Positions 23,098-33,795 of a stretch of 64,000 nucleotides of DNA are shown in pieces; position 1 is the stretch's first letter; every line of letters starts with the position of its first letter. The notes beneath the pieces are model-generated. The model was given only the letters and a program-made list of their open reading frames with translations, had not been told where the DNA came from and did not search any database. Position numbers and translations under genes: made by a program. Origin of the DNA: Gigaspora rosea. Its lineage: Eukaryota; Glomeromycota; Glomeromycetes; Diversisporales; Gigasporaceae. The stretch is taken from NCBI GenBank assembly GCA_003550325.1, contig QKWP01001095.1:1-64000 (forward strand). The letters are read 5' to 3'.

Positions 23098-24026
23098 CAT
23101 AAGAAGACTAAATTAATAATCTCAGACTTTTAATATATGTATTTGCAATTTTGGGAGCTAAAAACGTGAAAATGATTAGGGTGTTTACGTACCAGCAATT
23201 TGGTTTACTGAGTAAGTATATAGATGAGCACTAGTTCTTTAGATGTTTAGAAGCTTGTTAACTGTAATTCGGTCAATACTATTATTCAGCTAATGGCCGA
23301 CAAGCCACACAAATTATAATCGAATTTTTCATAGCTCGATCATAGTGGTGTCAATTTTGTATATCACAAGAATTTGGATTGTACGATTATTTGGGCACAG
23401 TCACATTTCGCAAACGTTTGTGTTTTAACTATTCCTTATACTGTTTTGCAAGAAAATTTGCATGAGTTGCATTTTCTAAGCAAATTACAATCTAAGGGCT
23501 CATGACATCATAAGAAGACTAAATTGTTTTGTTTGAGAGTTTTCAGAAAATGATATTCTTTTTAGCTCACAGTCTTTCTATTCTTTTATTTCATTGCTTA
23601 CTTTTTGGGAGTCCTCATTCTTGTTCTGCTAACATGTTCAAATATTAATAAATCTTCAGACTTTTATTGAATGTATTTGCAATTTTGGGGAGCTAAAAAC
23701 ATGAAAATGATTGGGTGTTTACCAGAGTTGGGCAACGAAACCCAAAACTATATATAAAATCCCGAAACCTTTTCTGAAACCCCGAAACCTTTTTTGAACC
23801 CTATACTATACTGAAAGGGTTAGAATTTTAATTTTAGACTTTAAGACATAAAGTACATAATAATTAGATTGCATTTTAGAAATTTTTTGGTTACTTTATA
23901 GTAAATGTGCATTAGTTATTAACATTCTAATTTGAAGGTTTTGGAAAGGTTTTGGAAAGGTTTCGGGTTACGAGTCACAACTCTAGTGTTTACGTACCAG
24001 CAATTCAGCTTACAAAGTAAGTATAT
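23098..24026 (+). repeat. Direct duplication; one copy is the empty site of two insertions
   Basis: Copy A (about 23098-23440) reads CATAAGAAGACTAAATT.., GCAATTTTGGGAGCTAAAAAC, GGTGTTTACGTACCAGCAAT, AAGTATATAGATGAGCACTAG and TATTTGGGCACAG in order. Copy B starts near 23509 with the same order but is interrupted twice: by the MITE 23723-23985 in GTGTTTAC, and by the 8.57-kb transposon 24027-32597 in GTATATAG. It resumes at 32598-32790. Copy A thus shows both sites unoccupied. Confidence 0.8.
23723..23985. mobile_element. hAT-like MITE, 263 bp, TSD confirmed by empty paralogue
   Basis: The exact duplication GTGTTTAC (23715-23722, 23986-23993) is present once at the corresponding place in copy A (about 23190-23197). 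The ends CAGAGTTGGGCAACG and, inverted, TAGAGTTGTGACTCG are short hAT-like terminal repeats. The subterminal regions have CCGAAACC / GGTTTCGGG repeats in inverse orientation. Non-coding. Confidence 0.85.
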
Positions 24027-24479
24027 GGGGTGTGGTCTATTAAAACAGCCCTTTTTTACTTTTTTTTGAAAATTGAGCTTTTTCGATTTTCTAATAGATA
24101 TATATTTAGTAAAAAGATTTACCAAATCACAAGACCAAATTATATAATAAAAAGATCCATAAATTGCAAAAAACTGAAAAAACGACAAAATCTAAAAATA
24201 GAATACAAGATTTCTAAATCGATATAGAAATGAAGATCACCTAGATTATCAATAAACATGGTTTAAAATTTTTTTTTATAAACCCATTTGTAAAGTTTGT
24301 AATGAAGTAATGAAAGTAAATTCCATTACAGGAGGAACCATCAAGGTTACATGACTGATCCTTCACCTGACCCGGTGTGCAACATATAAAAAAATAATTT
24401 TACATTACCAGATCATTCCGCCAGTATGTTATTATAGCATGATTTTTTTTTACTAATTTTTTTTTCAACTTTTGTTTTC

Positions 24480-26235
24480 TTTTGGTAAGTGAACTTCTTC
24501 TGGTCTTTCGACGTTTTTAGTAAACTTTGTAGACTTTTACTAATCTTTCAGTAAACTTTCTCGTGGATCTTTCGACGATTTGTTGGAGAACTTTCTTATA
24601 GATTTTCTAGTTTTCGATGTTTTTAAAGAACTTTCTTGTGGATCTTTCACGATTTGTTGGAGAACTTTCTTGTAGATTTTCTGGTATGTTTTTGAAGAAC
24701 TTTCTTGTGGATTTTTCTCCTTTCTTTCGACGTTTTTAGAGAACTTTTTTGCGGACTTTCCTCTTTTCTTTTGGCGTTTTTTTTTAAAAACTTTGTGGAA
24801 TTTCCTCTTGTCTTTTGGCATTTGGAAAACTTTCTTGTGGACTTTCCTCTTGTCATTTCGGCGTTTAGTTGGTGAACTTTCTTGTGGATTTTCCTCTGGT
24901 CTTTCGGATGAAACCAGAGGAATGTTCACAAGAAAGTTCACCAACTATTTTCTTGTGGATTTTCCTCTGGTATTTCAGTGTTTTTTTGGAGGATTTTCTT
25001 GTGGGGTTCTTTTTGGTCCTTCGGCGGTTTTCTGTTGAATTCCTTGTGGATATTCCTCTGGTATTTCGGCGTTTTTTTTTGGTGAATTCTCTTGTGGATT
25101 TCCTCTCTGGTCCTTCGGCGTTTTTATGGTGAATTTCTTGTAAATTTCTTGTGGATTTCCTTCTGGTATTTCTATGGGGTTTTTTTGAAGATTCTCTTGT
25201 GAATTTCCCTCTGGTCCTTCGGCGTTTTTCTGGTGAATTTCTTGTGGAAATCCCTTTGGTATTTCAGCGTTTTTTTTTGGAGAATTCTCTTGTAGATTTT
25301 CCTTTGGTCCTTCAGCGTGAATTTCTTGTGGATATCCCTCTGGTCCTTTGACATTTTTCTAGCAAATTTCTTGTGGATTTCCTTCTGGTATTTCAGCGTG
25401 TTTTTTTGGAGAATTCTCTTGTGGATTTTCGTCTGGTCCTTCGGCATTTTTCTGGTGAATTTTATTGTGGATTTCCCTCTAGTATTTCGGCGTTTTTTTT
25501 TGGAGGAATTTCTTGTGGGTTTCTTTCTGGTCCTTCGGAGTTTTTCTGGTGAATTCCTTGTGGATATTCCTCTGGTATTTCGGCGTTTTTTTTGGTGAAT
25601 TCTCTTGTAGATTTCCTCTCTGGTCCTTTGGCGGGTTTATGGTGAATTTCTTGTAAATTTCTTGTGGATTTCCTTCTGGTATTTCAATGGGGTTTTTTTT
25701 GGAGATTCTCTTGTGGATTTCCCTCTGGTCCTTCGGCATTATTCTGGTAAATTTCTTGTAGATTTCCCTTTGGTATTTTGGCGTTTTTTTTGGAGAATTC
25801 TCTTGTAGATTTTCCTTTGGTCCTTCAGCGTTTTTCTGATGAATTTCTTGTGGATATCCCTCTGGTCCTTTGATGTTTTCTAGCAAATTTTTTGTGGATT
25901 TCCTTCTGGTATTTTGGCGTGTTTTTTTGGAGAATTCTCTTGTGGATTTCCTTCTGGTCCTTCAGCGTTTTTCTGCTTGTGGATTTCCCTTCGGTTCGAC
26001 GTTTTTTTTTAGAGGATTCCCTTGTGGATTTCCTTCTGGTTTTTTTTAAGAATTTTCTTGTGGATTTCCTTCTGGTCCTTTGGCGTTTTTTTGTTGAATT
26101 CCTTGTGGATATTCCTCTGGTATTTCAACATTTTTTTTGGTGAATTCTCTTGTGGACTTCCCTCTGATCCTTCAGCATTTTTATGGTAGATTTCTTGTGG
26201 ATTTCCTTTAGGCATTTCAGCGTCTTTTTTTTTTT
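24480..26235 (+). repeat. Left satellite arm, ~45-bp tandem repeats
   Basis: The 3' two thirds are alternating units TTCTTGTGGATTTCCYTCTGG-TCCTTCGGCG-TTTTTCTGGTGAA and a variant with TATTTCGGCGTTTTTTTTGGAG. The first third (24480-24930) is a related CTTTCTTGTGGACTTTCCTC series. The same repeats run in the opposite direction at 30840-32330. Because the unit is near a multiple of three and poor in stops, long frames stay open on both strands (for example 24540-24944 and 25479-25886 minus, 25317-25598 plus); I treat these as side effects. Confidence 0.85.
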
Positions 26236-26249
26236 GGAGATTTAACAAT

Positions 26250-26760
26250 TCACATTTTATGCTACTTTATGTAGTTATGCACAATTTTTCTAAGTGTTTG
26301 GGATATTTCATTGCCTTTTAAAATGATTATAATCCTCCTTTTAATTTATGCAATGGCTCAAAATTTTATTATCGTTCCATTTGTACCTATTTGGATTAAT
26401 CATGTTTTCTTCAATAATTTTTTTGTTGCATTCTGGATTTAGAATTAGTCTTCCGGAAGAGCATTCAAAATAGAATCTGTAAGATTTTCTAGTGTAATTG
26501 CATTTACCTAATTAGTTTTTATAGTTTTATTTCTTCCTTTGTTTATTAGTGGAAATTTGGTTACAGCGAACAATGTGTATTTTTAATTGTGTTATTGGAT
26601 TTTATGTTTTTAAAAGATTGCAACGATCATTTTACATTTTGAAGAATCGAAGAAAACAAATTCATTTACTAAATCAATTATGTAATACTTTATTAAATAT
26701 TATTATCATGATCCTAATTATGATGAATTGACAATACTACATGATTTTCGAAACTTTTTT
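26250..26760. repeat. Inner unique part of the left inverted arm
   Basis: This segment matches the reverse complement of about 30280-30790 (for instance ATTCTGGATTTAGAATTAGTC and the AATTGCATTTAC stretch). A 60-codon plus-strand frame at 26549-26731 exists only in this arm; the mirror copy is shifted by indels, so coding function is doubtful. It might hold promoter sequence or an eroded exon. Confidence 0.5.
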
Positions 26761-26761
26761 T

Positions 26762-27390
26762 GGTGGCAATTTTACTCTGGTCTGTTTTTCTGGTGAATTT
26801 TCCTTTTTGGTTTTTTGGTATTTAGTTGGTGGACTCTTTAGAATTTTTTTTTTTTTATTTCTTTTTCTATTAATTTTAAAAAAATACAATAAAGTACAAA
26901 AAATAATCTGTACCTGAGTTTGTATTATTTGCCATAATAGTGTATTATAATATTGCTGCCATATTGCAGAAAATTTAGTTTTTTTTACAGCTGTTTTCAA
27001 AAATGTGTAAACAAATTCCATATACCTATGTGAGGAATCACAGAATTTGGAAATTTAGATTAATAAAAATTAAACTTTGGGTCTTGAAACTCTAGAAATC
27101 TGGGAAATATTGTGTACTTCCCATGACATGGTGGTCTGTGACCATTAACACCTTTTTGAAAATAGCTATAATATCATTATACAACTTACAATTAAATTAA
27201 ATAACTAAACAACTAATCGAATATGTTGGTTACATGATTCTGTAATCGATTAGCTGCCAACTTTATTTAATAATAAATTTAATATTTAATTTTATTTAAA
27301 TTTTATTGATTTAGTAACAGTAGGCATTGGGCACAAATCATCTTTTTTGTCAGGATTTTGTACATGAGTTCTTATTTGTTCAAATAAATA
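26762..27390. other. Region downstream of the transposase gene
   Basis: A minus-strand open frame (27021-26737) begins MEFVYTFLKTAVKKTKFS, then runs into arm sequence. A GT follows codon 36 (CAAACTCAG then GTACAG), so it could be a small first exon of a second gene. I see no motif or matching downstream exon and leave it unassigned. Confidence 0.3.
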
Positions 27391-27396
27391 CCATTG

Positions 27397-29715
27397 TCAT
27401 TCTACACTAAGACCAGGTAATTTTTTTTCAACTAATTGACTAAAATTATCTTTTTGTATAATTTTTTCAATTTGTATAGTTGTTTTTTCTCCATTAGAAG
27501 ATGTACTAATTTTAACTTTTCCTTTGTCTAAATTATTAAATTCAAAATAATGTTGTTTTAATATATCTGGAATTGTTGTAAATTTTTGTTTTAACCAATT
27601 TGTCCACTCATAAAAATGTACAACTTGATTTCCTTTATCATTAAAAACTGTTTGTGCAATATTATATCCACCAGGAGTAGAATTTTGAACTATATTAATA
27701 AGATCATCAAAATTATCTACTTCAGATTTTCTTAAAAGTAATTTTATCAATCCAAAAAATCCATCTGGACTAAATTTAGTATGTCCTGCAACCATGAAGC
27801 AATAAGTTATACTATCATGTAATCCTGTTAAAACTCTCCAGGCTAAATATGCAATCATTGCATTATTCTTATTTTGTCCTGAACAATTATCTGCATGAAT
27901 TACTAACTTTTTTTCTCCTAATCCATGTAACTCAAAATAATTATGAATTAAAGAAATAACAGTATCTGCACCTTTGCCAACTAATTCACTTTCTTTAATA
28001 AGATAATTTACCTAAAATTATAAAATATATTAATATAAATATAATTATATAATAAAAAAGTATTATTATTTACTTGACGTGGAAATGCATCATCACATAT
28101 TCCAAATAAATGAACTTTATATAAAGATTTAAAATAAATTTCACCCTAATAATAAATAATTAATAAATAAATATTATTATTTATAATTAAATTTTTATAA
28201 ATTTAATAAAATTATTTACCTCTTGTTGAGATGAATATGGTAATTGAATTTGTTGTGCATAATCCCAAGAAAGATGAACTGTAATATTTAAAGAATTTGG
28301 TTTTCCAGGACGTACTATATTATTAATTCCAAATTTTTGAATATCTTCATATGCTATTTTAATATATTTTCTAATAAAATTTTTAATTATAAAAATAATT
28401 TTTATAAAATAAATTAATAAAAATTAAAATTTAAATAATAACTAATTTAAATAAAAATTTTTAACCAAATTTAAATTTTATAAAATTTAAAATTATTTAC
28501 TTATAATTTTCTCGTTCTTCATGTGCCCATTTAATATGTTTATGCCATTCTAAAACTTTAGCTTCTTTTTCTTCAATTGACCAATAATTTGCATTAAATC
28601 TCATATCTTTACATTTTAAACATAAATCACTACGTGGAGTTAATTTTTTAATATATGGTAAAAATTTTTTCCAAATTCTAACAAATGTTTTAAAACCAAT
28701 TTCAAATTGATTATTAGTTTTAATTGCTTCTAAATATTGTATATGTAAAGATGAATAAGTAGTATCTGCTGGTAAATATATAATGGCAGTAGTATTATCA
28801 CGAAAACTTCGTCCTATTGAATTTAAATTTTATTATAAACAAAATAATTAATTTTTAAATAAAACAATTATAAATAAAATAAAATAATTATAAATAAAAT
28901 AATTAATTTTTAAATAAAACAATTATAAATAAAATAAAATAATTATAAATAAAATAATTAATTTAAAAATTACCTGGAGATGGTAAACCATTTTGCTTTG
29001 CAAAATTTCCTATAAAAGTAATTACTTTTAATACTGTTTCAAAAGATATTGCTCGACTTCCAGCTTTTCCAGTTTTTGAATTAATACGTAAATTTATATC
29101 ATGTTCTACAAAGTGATCTCTTAAGTTTTTCCATCTTGTATCTCCAAGACTATAAATTGTTTTAAAAGCATTTTTACAAATTAATTTTCCTTCAAAACTA
29201 TATTCTGTAGTAAGTTTAGACTTTTTCGAATTTTTAATTATTTCTGGTCGTTTAGTAGCAGCAATTATACCTAATAAATACATATCTTGCAAAGATTTAG
29301 AAAGATTTTTAAAATTTAAATATCTTTTTAAAGCTATGGAATATTCAACTTGAGTTTGTAAACAATTTTTTTCACAACAATTTTTTTCAAAAGATTTTTT
29401 AAAATCATTGTTTTGTAATAAATTTATTTCATCTTCTAAATTTTGATTATCATCATCCTGTTTTTCAATAATATCTTTTTCTTTATAATATAATTTTTTA
29501 AATTTTGAAAGCTCTTCTTCTGTCCAAATCTCATTTTCTAAAAGGTTATTTTCTGTAATTTCTAAAATTTCAGGTGTTTCAGATAAAGATAAATTATTAT
29601 CTTTATCATCTTGAACTAAAAATTGAAATTGTAAGTTTGAAAGATCTGCTTGTAATTGAGTATTTTCTATATGAGTTTTTTCAAAAATATTTTTATTTAA
29701 AGAAAAAATAGACAT
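27397..29715 (-). CDS. DUF7869-like transposase gene, five exons, intact
   Basis: Exons on the minus strand: 29715-28974, 28813-28501, 28370-28220, 28145-28074, 28011-27397. All four introns (70-160 bp) are AT-rich with GT..AG ends. The joined length is 1893 nt, 630 codons plus stop, with no internal stop. The N-terminus (about 1-120) is acidic and probably coiled, with a Cys cluster CCEKNC. A CxxC (SDLCLKCKDM) is at about 312-315. SWDYAQQ (Asp388), HADNCSGQNKNN (Asp467) and GHTKFSPDGFFG (Asp509 follows) form an RNase H-like core with three candidate metal-binding acids. I associate this order, including the FG-C-PRQVNYLI and WRVLTG segments, with the DUF7869 family of transposon-linked eukaryotic proteins. 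By position inside intact terminal repeats it is the likely transposase. Catalysis is inferred, and the third acid is a guess. Confidence 0.85.
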
Positions 29716-29739
29716 TTTTTATAAAATAAAATTTAAAAA

Positions 29740-30280
29740 TTTGAATATTTTAACTAAATATAACTAATGATTTAAACAGTATATATATATTTACTATAAT
29801 ATATATACAATATATAATTGTTACTCTATTAATGTATTATGTGAAATATACATTATTTTAAGACATACAAGAATATTATTTAAAACAATGGTAAAAATGA
29901 ATACATATAAAAAATTTGAGTATACTCATATACAATAGAAAACTGATACTGCATACTTACTTATTGTTTAACATAAACAATTAATTGTTAGTAATAAGTA
30001 TGTATGCAGTATCTATCTTCTATTAATGTACAAAGGTGATCTGGTATACGAGTATACTGTATGCAGTATGCATTTATCTGGATTTTTTTTTATCTATTTT
30101 CAACCATTTTGAAAATCATGATAAAAATTTACATTGTAAAAAAAAAACTCATGCACACCAGTATTAAAAATTCTGTACAAATAATAATAAAAACTTTCTT
30201 TATTATTGGCAACCTAATTCATTAAATTAAAGTTGACAACGACCAGGATAAAATCGCCACCAAAAAAAGTTTCAAAAATC
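29740..30280. promoter_or_regulatory. Probable upstream region of the transposase gene
   Basis: This is the only sequence between the gene start and the right arm, and it is AT-rich with TATATATA runs near 29780-29815. It contains opposed TACTGCATACTTACTTATTG and ATAAGTATGTATGCAGTATC segments (about 29945-30015) forming a hairpin, with a third TACTGTATGCAGTATGC nearby. Promoter function is inferred from position only. Confidence 0.35.
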
Positions 30281-30839
30281 ATGTGATATTGTCAATTTCA
30301 TCATGATTAGAATCATAAAGTATTAATTGATTTAGTAAATGATTTTGTTTTCTTTGATTCTTCACGATCATGCAATCGTTTAAATACATATAATCCAATA
30401 ACACATTATTCTAAAAATACGCATTGTTCGCCGTAACCAAATTTCCACTAATAAACGAAAGAAATAAAATTAAAAGTAAAAGTAAATGCAATTACACTAG
30501 AAAATCTGATAGATTCTATTTTGAATGCTCTTCCAGAAGACTAATTCTGAATCCAGAACGCAACAAAAAAAATTATTGAAGAAAATATGATTAATCCAAA
30601 TAGGTACAAATAGAACGATAATAAATTTTGAGCCATTGCATAAATTGAAGAGAGGATTATAATCATTTTAAGGGCAATGGAAATATTCCAAATACTTAGG
30701 AAAATTGTAATAATAATACTTTCTGACTGCAATAAATATTACGTTTATTGAGTTTATTTGAAATAATAAAATAATTAATTTATTACTTATTATTATTTTT
30801 TAGTCTATAAGTTTTTTGTTTATTCAAGTTAGTTGATCG

Positions 30840-32340
30840 AAAAACACTGAGGGACCAGAAAAATAAACGCTGAAATACCAGAAGGAAATCTACAAATTCG
30901 TCAGAAAAACGTCAAAGGACCAGAGGGATATCCACAAGAAATCACTAGAAAAACGCCGAAGAACCGAAGAAAATCTACAAGAGAATCTTTCAAAAAAAAA
31001 ATGCTGAAATACCACAAGAGAATTTGCCAAAAAGAAAAAACACAAGAAATTCACTGGAAAAACGTCAAAGAACCAGAGGGATATCCACAAGAAATTCACG
31101 CCGAGGGACCAAAGGAAAATCTACAAGAGAATTCTCCAAAAAAAATGCTGAAATATCAAAGGGAAATCTACAATAAATTCACCAGAATAACGCCAAAGGA
31201 CCAGAGGGAAATCCACAAGAGAATCTCCAAAAAAAACCCCCCATCGAATTACCAGAAGGAAATCCACAAGAAATTTACAAGAAATTCACTATAAAAACGC
31301 CGAAGGACCAGAGAGGAAATCCACAAGAGAATTCACCAAAAAAAACACCGAAATACCAGAGGAATATCCACAAGGAATTCACCAGAAAAATGCCTAAGGA
31401 CCAGAAAGAAACCCACAAGAAAATCCTCCAAAAAAAACTGCCGAAATATCAGAGGGAAATCCACAAGAAAAATTCACCAGAAAAACGCTGAAGGACCAGA
31501 CGGAAATCCACAAGAGAATTCTCTACAAATTCGTCAGAAAAACATCAAAGGACCAGAGAGATATCTACAAGAAATTCACCAGAAAACGCCGAAGTACTGG
31601 AGAAAATCTACAAGAGAATTCTTCAAAAAAAATGCTGAAATACCGAAGGGAAATCCACAAGAAATTCACCAGAAAAACATTGAAGGACAGAGGGAAATCC
31701 ACAAGAGAATTCACCAAAAAGAAAAACGCCGAAATACCAGAGGGATATCACAAGAGAATTCCCCTCCAAAAAATGCTGAATACCAGAGAGGTATCCACAA
31801 GAAATTCATCAGATGACCACTGAAGTACCAGAGAAAAATCCACAAAAGAACCCTCCAAAAAAAAATACCAAAATATCAGAGGAAACCCATAAGAAAATGA
31901 TTGGTGAATTTTCTTGTGAACATTCCTCTGATTTCACAAAAAAATGCAGAAAGACCAGAAGAAAATCCACAAAAAAGTTCACCAACTAAACGCCAAAAAG
32001 ACAAAAGGAAAGTCCACAAAAAAGTTTTCCAAAAAAACGCCGAAAGACAAGAGGAAAGTCGACAAAAAGTTCTCCAAAAAAAAAACGCCGAAAGACAAGA
32101 GGAAAGTCTGTAAGAAAGTTCTCCAAAAACATCGAACGGCAGGATGAAAGTCTACAAGAAAGTTCTTTAAAGACACCGAAAACCAGAAAAACCTCCAACA
32201 AATCGAAAGATCCACGAGAAAGTTCACCAACCAATTCCGAAAAATTAGTAAAAGTTTACAAGGTTTACTAGAAAACGTTGAAAGATCAGAAGTTCACTTA
32301 CTAATAAAGCACCAGAAGAAAACTCGAAAAAGCATCTAAA
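30840..32340 (-). repeat. Right satellite arm, inverted relative to the left
   Basis: Tandem units of CCAGAGGGAAATCCACAAGA-type sequence are the reverse complement of those at 24480-26235, including the outer CAAGAGGAAAGTCCACAAGAA series (about 31900-32240). The arm is shorter than the left one, so the arrays have changed length independently. Frames on both strands are open for the same reason as in the left arm. Confidence 0.85.
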
Positions 32341-33795
32341 AGATGGAAAAAAAATTAGTAACAAAAAAAAACTTTTTTTAAAAAAAAACCCTGCCAGAAG
32401 AACAATGCAAGACGTACGTACGACGTAATAAAAATTTTATCCCTGATGATGTAACACACTAGTTTTTTCTGGAATTTCTAGAACATCGTGAAATGCTATT
32501 TTTAGATCAAAATTTTTGTTTATCATATTTTTTTTAAACCCGATTTACTCAAAATAATTTACATGTAAAAAAGGGCTATTTTAATAGACCACACCCCATA
32601 TAGATGAGCACTAGTTCTTGGAGGCTTGTTAACTATAATTTGGCTAATACTAATGGCCGACAAGCCACACAAATTATAATTGAATTTTTCATAGCTCGAA
32701 TATAGTGGTGTCAATTTTGTAATATCATGAGATTTGGATTGTACGATTATTTGGGCACAGCCACATTGTTGCAGACGTTTGTGTTTTAATTATATAGATA
32801 TATTGTATATAGTAATAATGCACAAATTTATGTCGATCTTATGATCCTGTGATTAGATTCTTGCGATTTTGGGCTTGTTAGAATCCTCTCTTTGAGAGGA
32901 TCGTTTTAGTAGTTAAATCATCTAAATTGGACAAGTGGATCAAAAGTTATTAACCAATAAAATTTTTATATATAATATTTTTCAATATATATTATATAAA
33001 TAATATGTTGTATTAGCCAATCAGAATAAAGGATATATAATAACCTGACTAGGCCAGAGATCCCCTCCCCCCTAAGAAAAATTAGCTGATTTCTGGCGCC
33101 TCCCTAACGGGCTCTGTGCGTACCCATATGGGAGTCTTTGAACATTAAGAAGTACTGGGACCACCAATACAGGTATAGCTAGTACAAGTGTATATAGTAG
33201 TAACAGGGTCTCCCTGAGCCTCATGATGCCATCCAACTATATCTAGTACTGGAAGCATTTGTGAAACATGCCCGGTTACCTCGTTACTATAGAGAGAAGT
33301 ACAGTCGTTCGCATATTACCGAATTTGGAACGTTAAATCCTGGGCCCAAAGTTGCAGGAACCTGGCTAGTTACAGCAGCATGCAGGCTTAAGGTACTTAC
33401 CCAATGTGGTAGAGACAGCTGCATGGCTTGAGATATGAACTTCTGAGAAGTATGCCCGTTAGGGATACTAATCTGGAAGCACAAAGTGCCTACCTGGCAA
33501 TATACACCAAATTGGAAGTAATGATACTAGGTAGTGTGAATAAAGTTGCGGACATGTGAATACTAATTGTTGGTTGAAGAGGATGTACAAGTCAGGTCAG
33601 TTATATAAATGGGAATATAGAAGGCTCTGGTAGGTTTTAGCTATGGATAAATAGTTGAACAATCTAAAATCCTAGTTCTAATACTTGTATATAATATGTA
33701 TGTATTTATGGTACTGCTATATATTAATTTACTTAAATATTAATAAAGTTTGGGATAGGAGCTACACCCAGGGTTCCCCCTAATATAAAAAAAAA

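Larger units (their letters stand above)
24027..32597. mobile_element. 8.57-kb DNA transposon with satellite arms and DUF7869-like gene
   Basis: The 33-bp ends, starting GGGGTGTGGTCTATTAAAA, agree with one mismatch. ATAT flanks both sides (24023-24026, 32598-32601), and copy A of the local duplication (about 23217-23228) has the same site with a single ATAT. Inward come long inverted arms: left 24.03 to about 26.75 kb, right about 30.28 to 32.6 kb. Each holds unique subterminal sequence, a ~45-bp satellite array, and a 400-500-bp stretch containing GCATTCTGGATTTAGAATTAG and GAAATTTGGTTACRGCGAAC. The centre (about 26.8-30.2 kb) carries an intact spliced transposase-like gene on the minus strand. 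Complete ends, a clean duplication and an uninterrupted reading frame suggest a recent, possibly autonomous insertion. I cannot assign it to a named superfamily from ends plus a 4-bp AT-rich duplication. Confidence 0.85.
20485..33104. mobile_element. 12.6-kb unit bounded by Harbinger-like ends
   Basis: The left end GGGGAGCGCCAGAAATCACC and the right end, inverted, GGGAGGCGCCAGAAATCAGC match, and TAA flanks both (20482-20484, 33105-33107). The retroelement copy 1 continues on either side, so the whole unit arrived in one target site. The arms (20485 to about 21247 and about 32806-33104) carry the same module found at 5948-7360 and 14647-15748, and the junctions (TGCACTATTACTACATATATAG and CTATATAGTAATAATGCAC-like) are mirror images. 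The interior (about 21250-32800) contains a hAT-like element, a tandem duplication and an 8.57-kb transposon. Either a long composite moved as one, or a foldback MITE inserted first and its centre later filled with other insertions; the second is simpler. Confidence 0.65.
19874..33795 (+). mobile_element. Long tRNA-headed, A-tailed retroelement, copy 1 (split)
   Basis: The 5' part (about 19874-20484) starts with a degenerate tRNA-like head containing a B-box-like GAGTTCAAATC and then a GC-richer body. The 3' part (33108 to about 33795) ends near AATAAAGTTTGGG..TTCCCCC followed by an A-run. The two halves are separated by a 12.6-kb unit (20485-33104) with TAA on both sides. The body matches the reverse complement of 39793-40800 in order: AATAGRCCTGTGTTA, GGTATATTAC, CCCATTTGG, AGAGGG, then the AATAAA..ACCCA tail. 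A tRNA-derived promoter and an A-rich tail are SINE hallmarks, but about 1-1.3 kb is long for a SINE. Short open frames inside (for example 33287-33484) are not convincing genes. Confidence 0.65.

Noticed and set aside
24540..26248. Long Lys- or Phe-rich frames in the satellite arms as real proteins
   Set aside because: They occur on both strands and follow the repeat period; no start context or splice signals support them.
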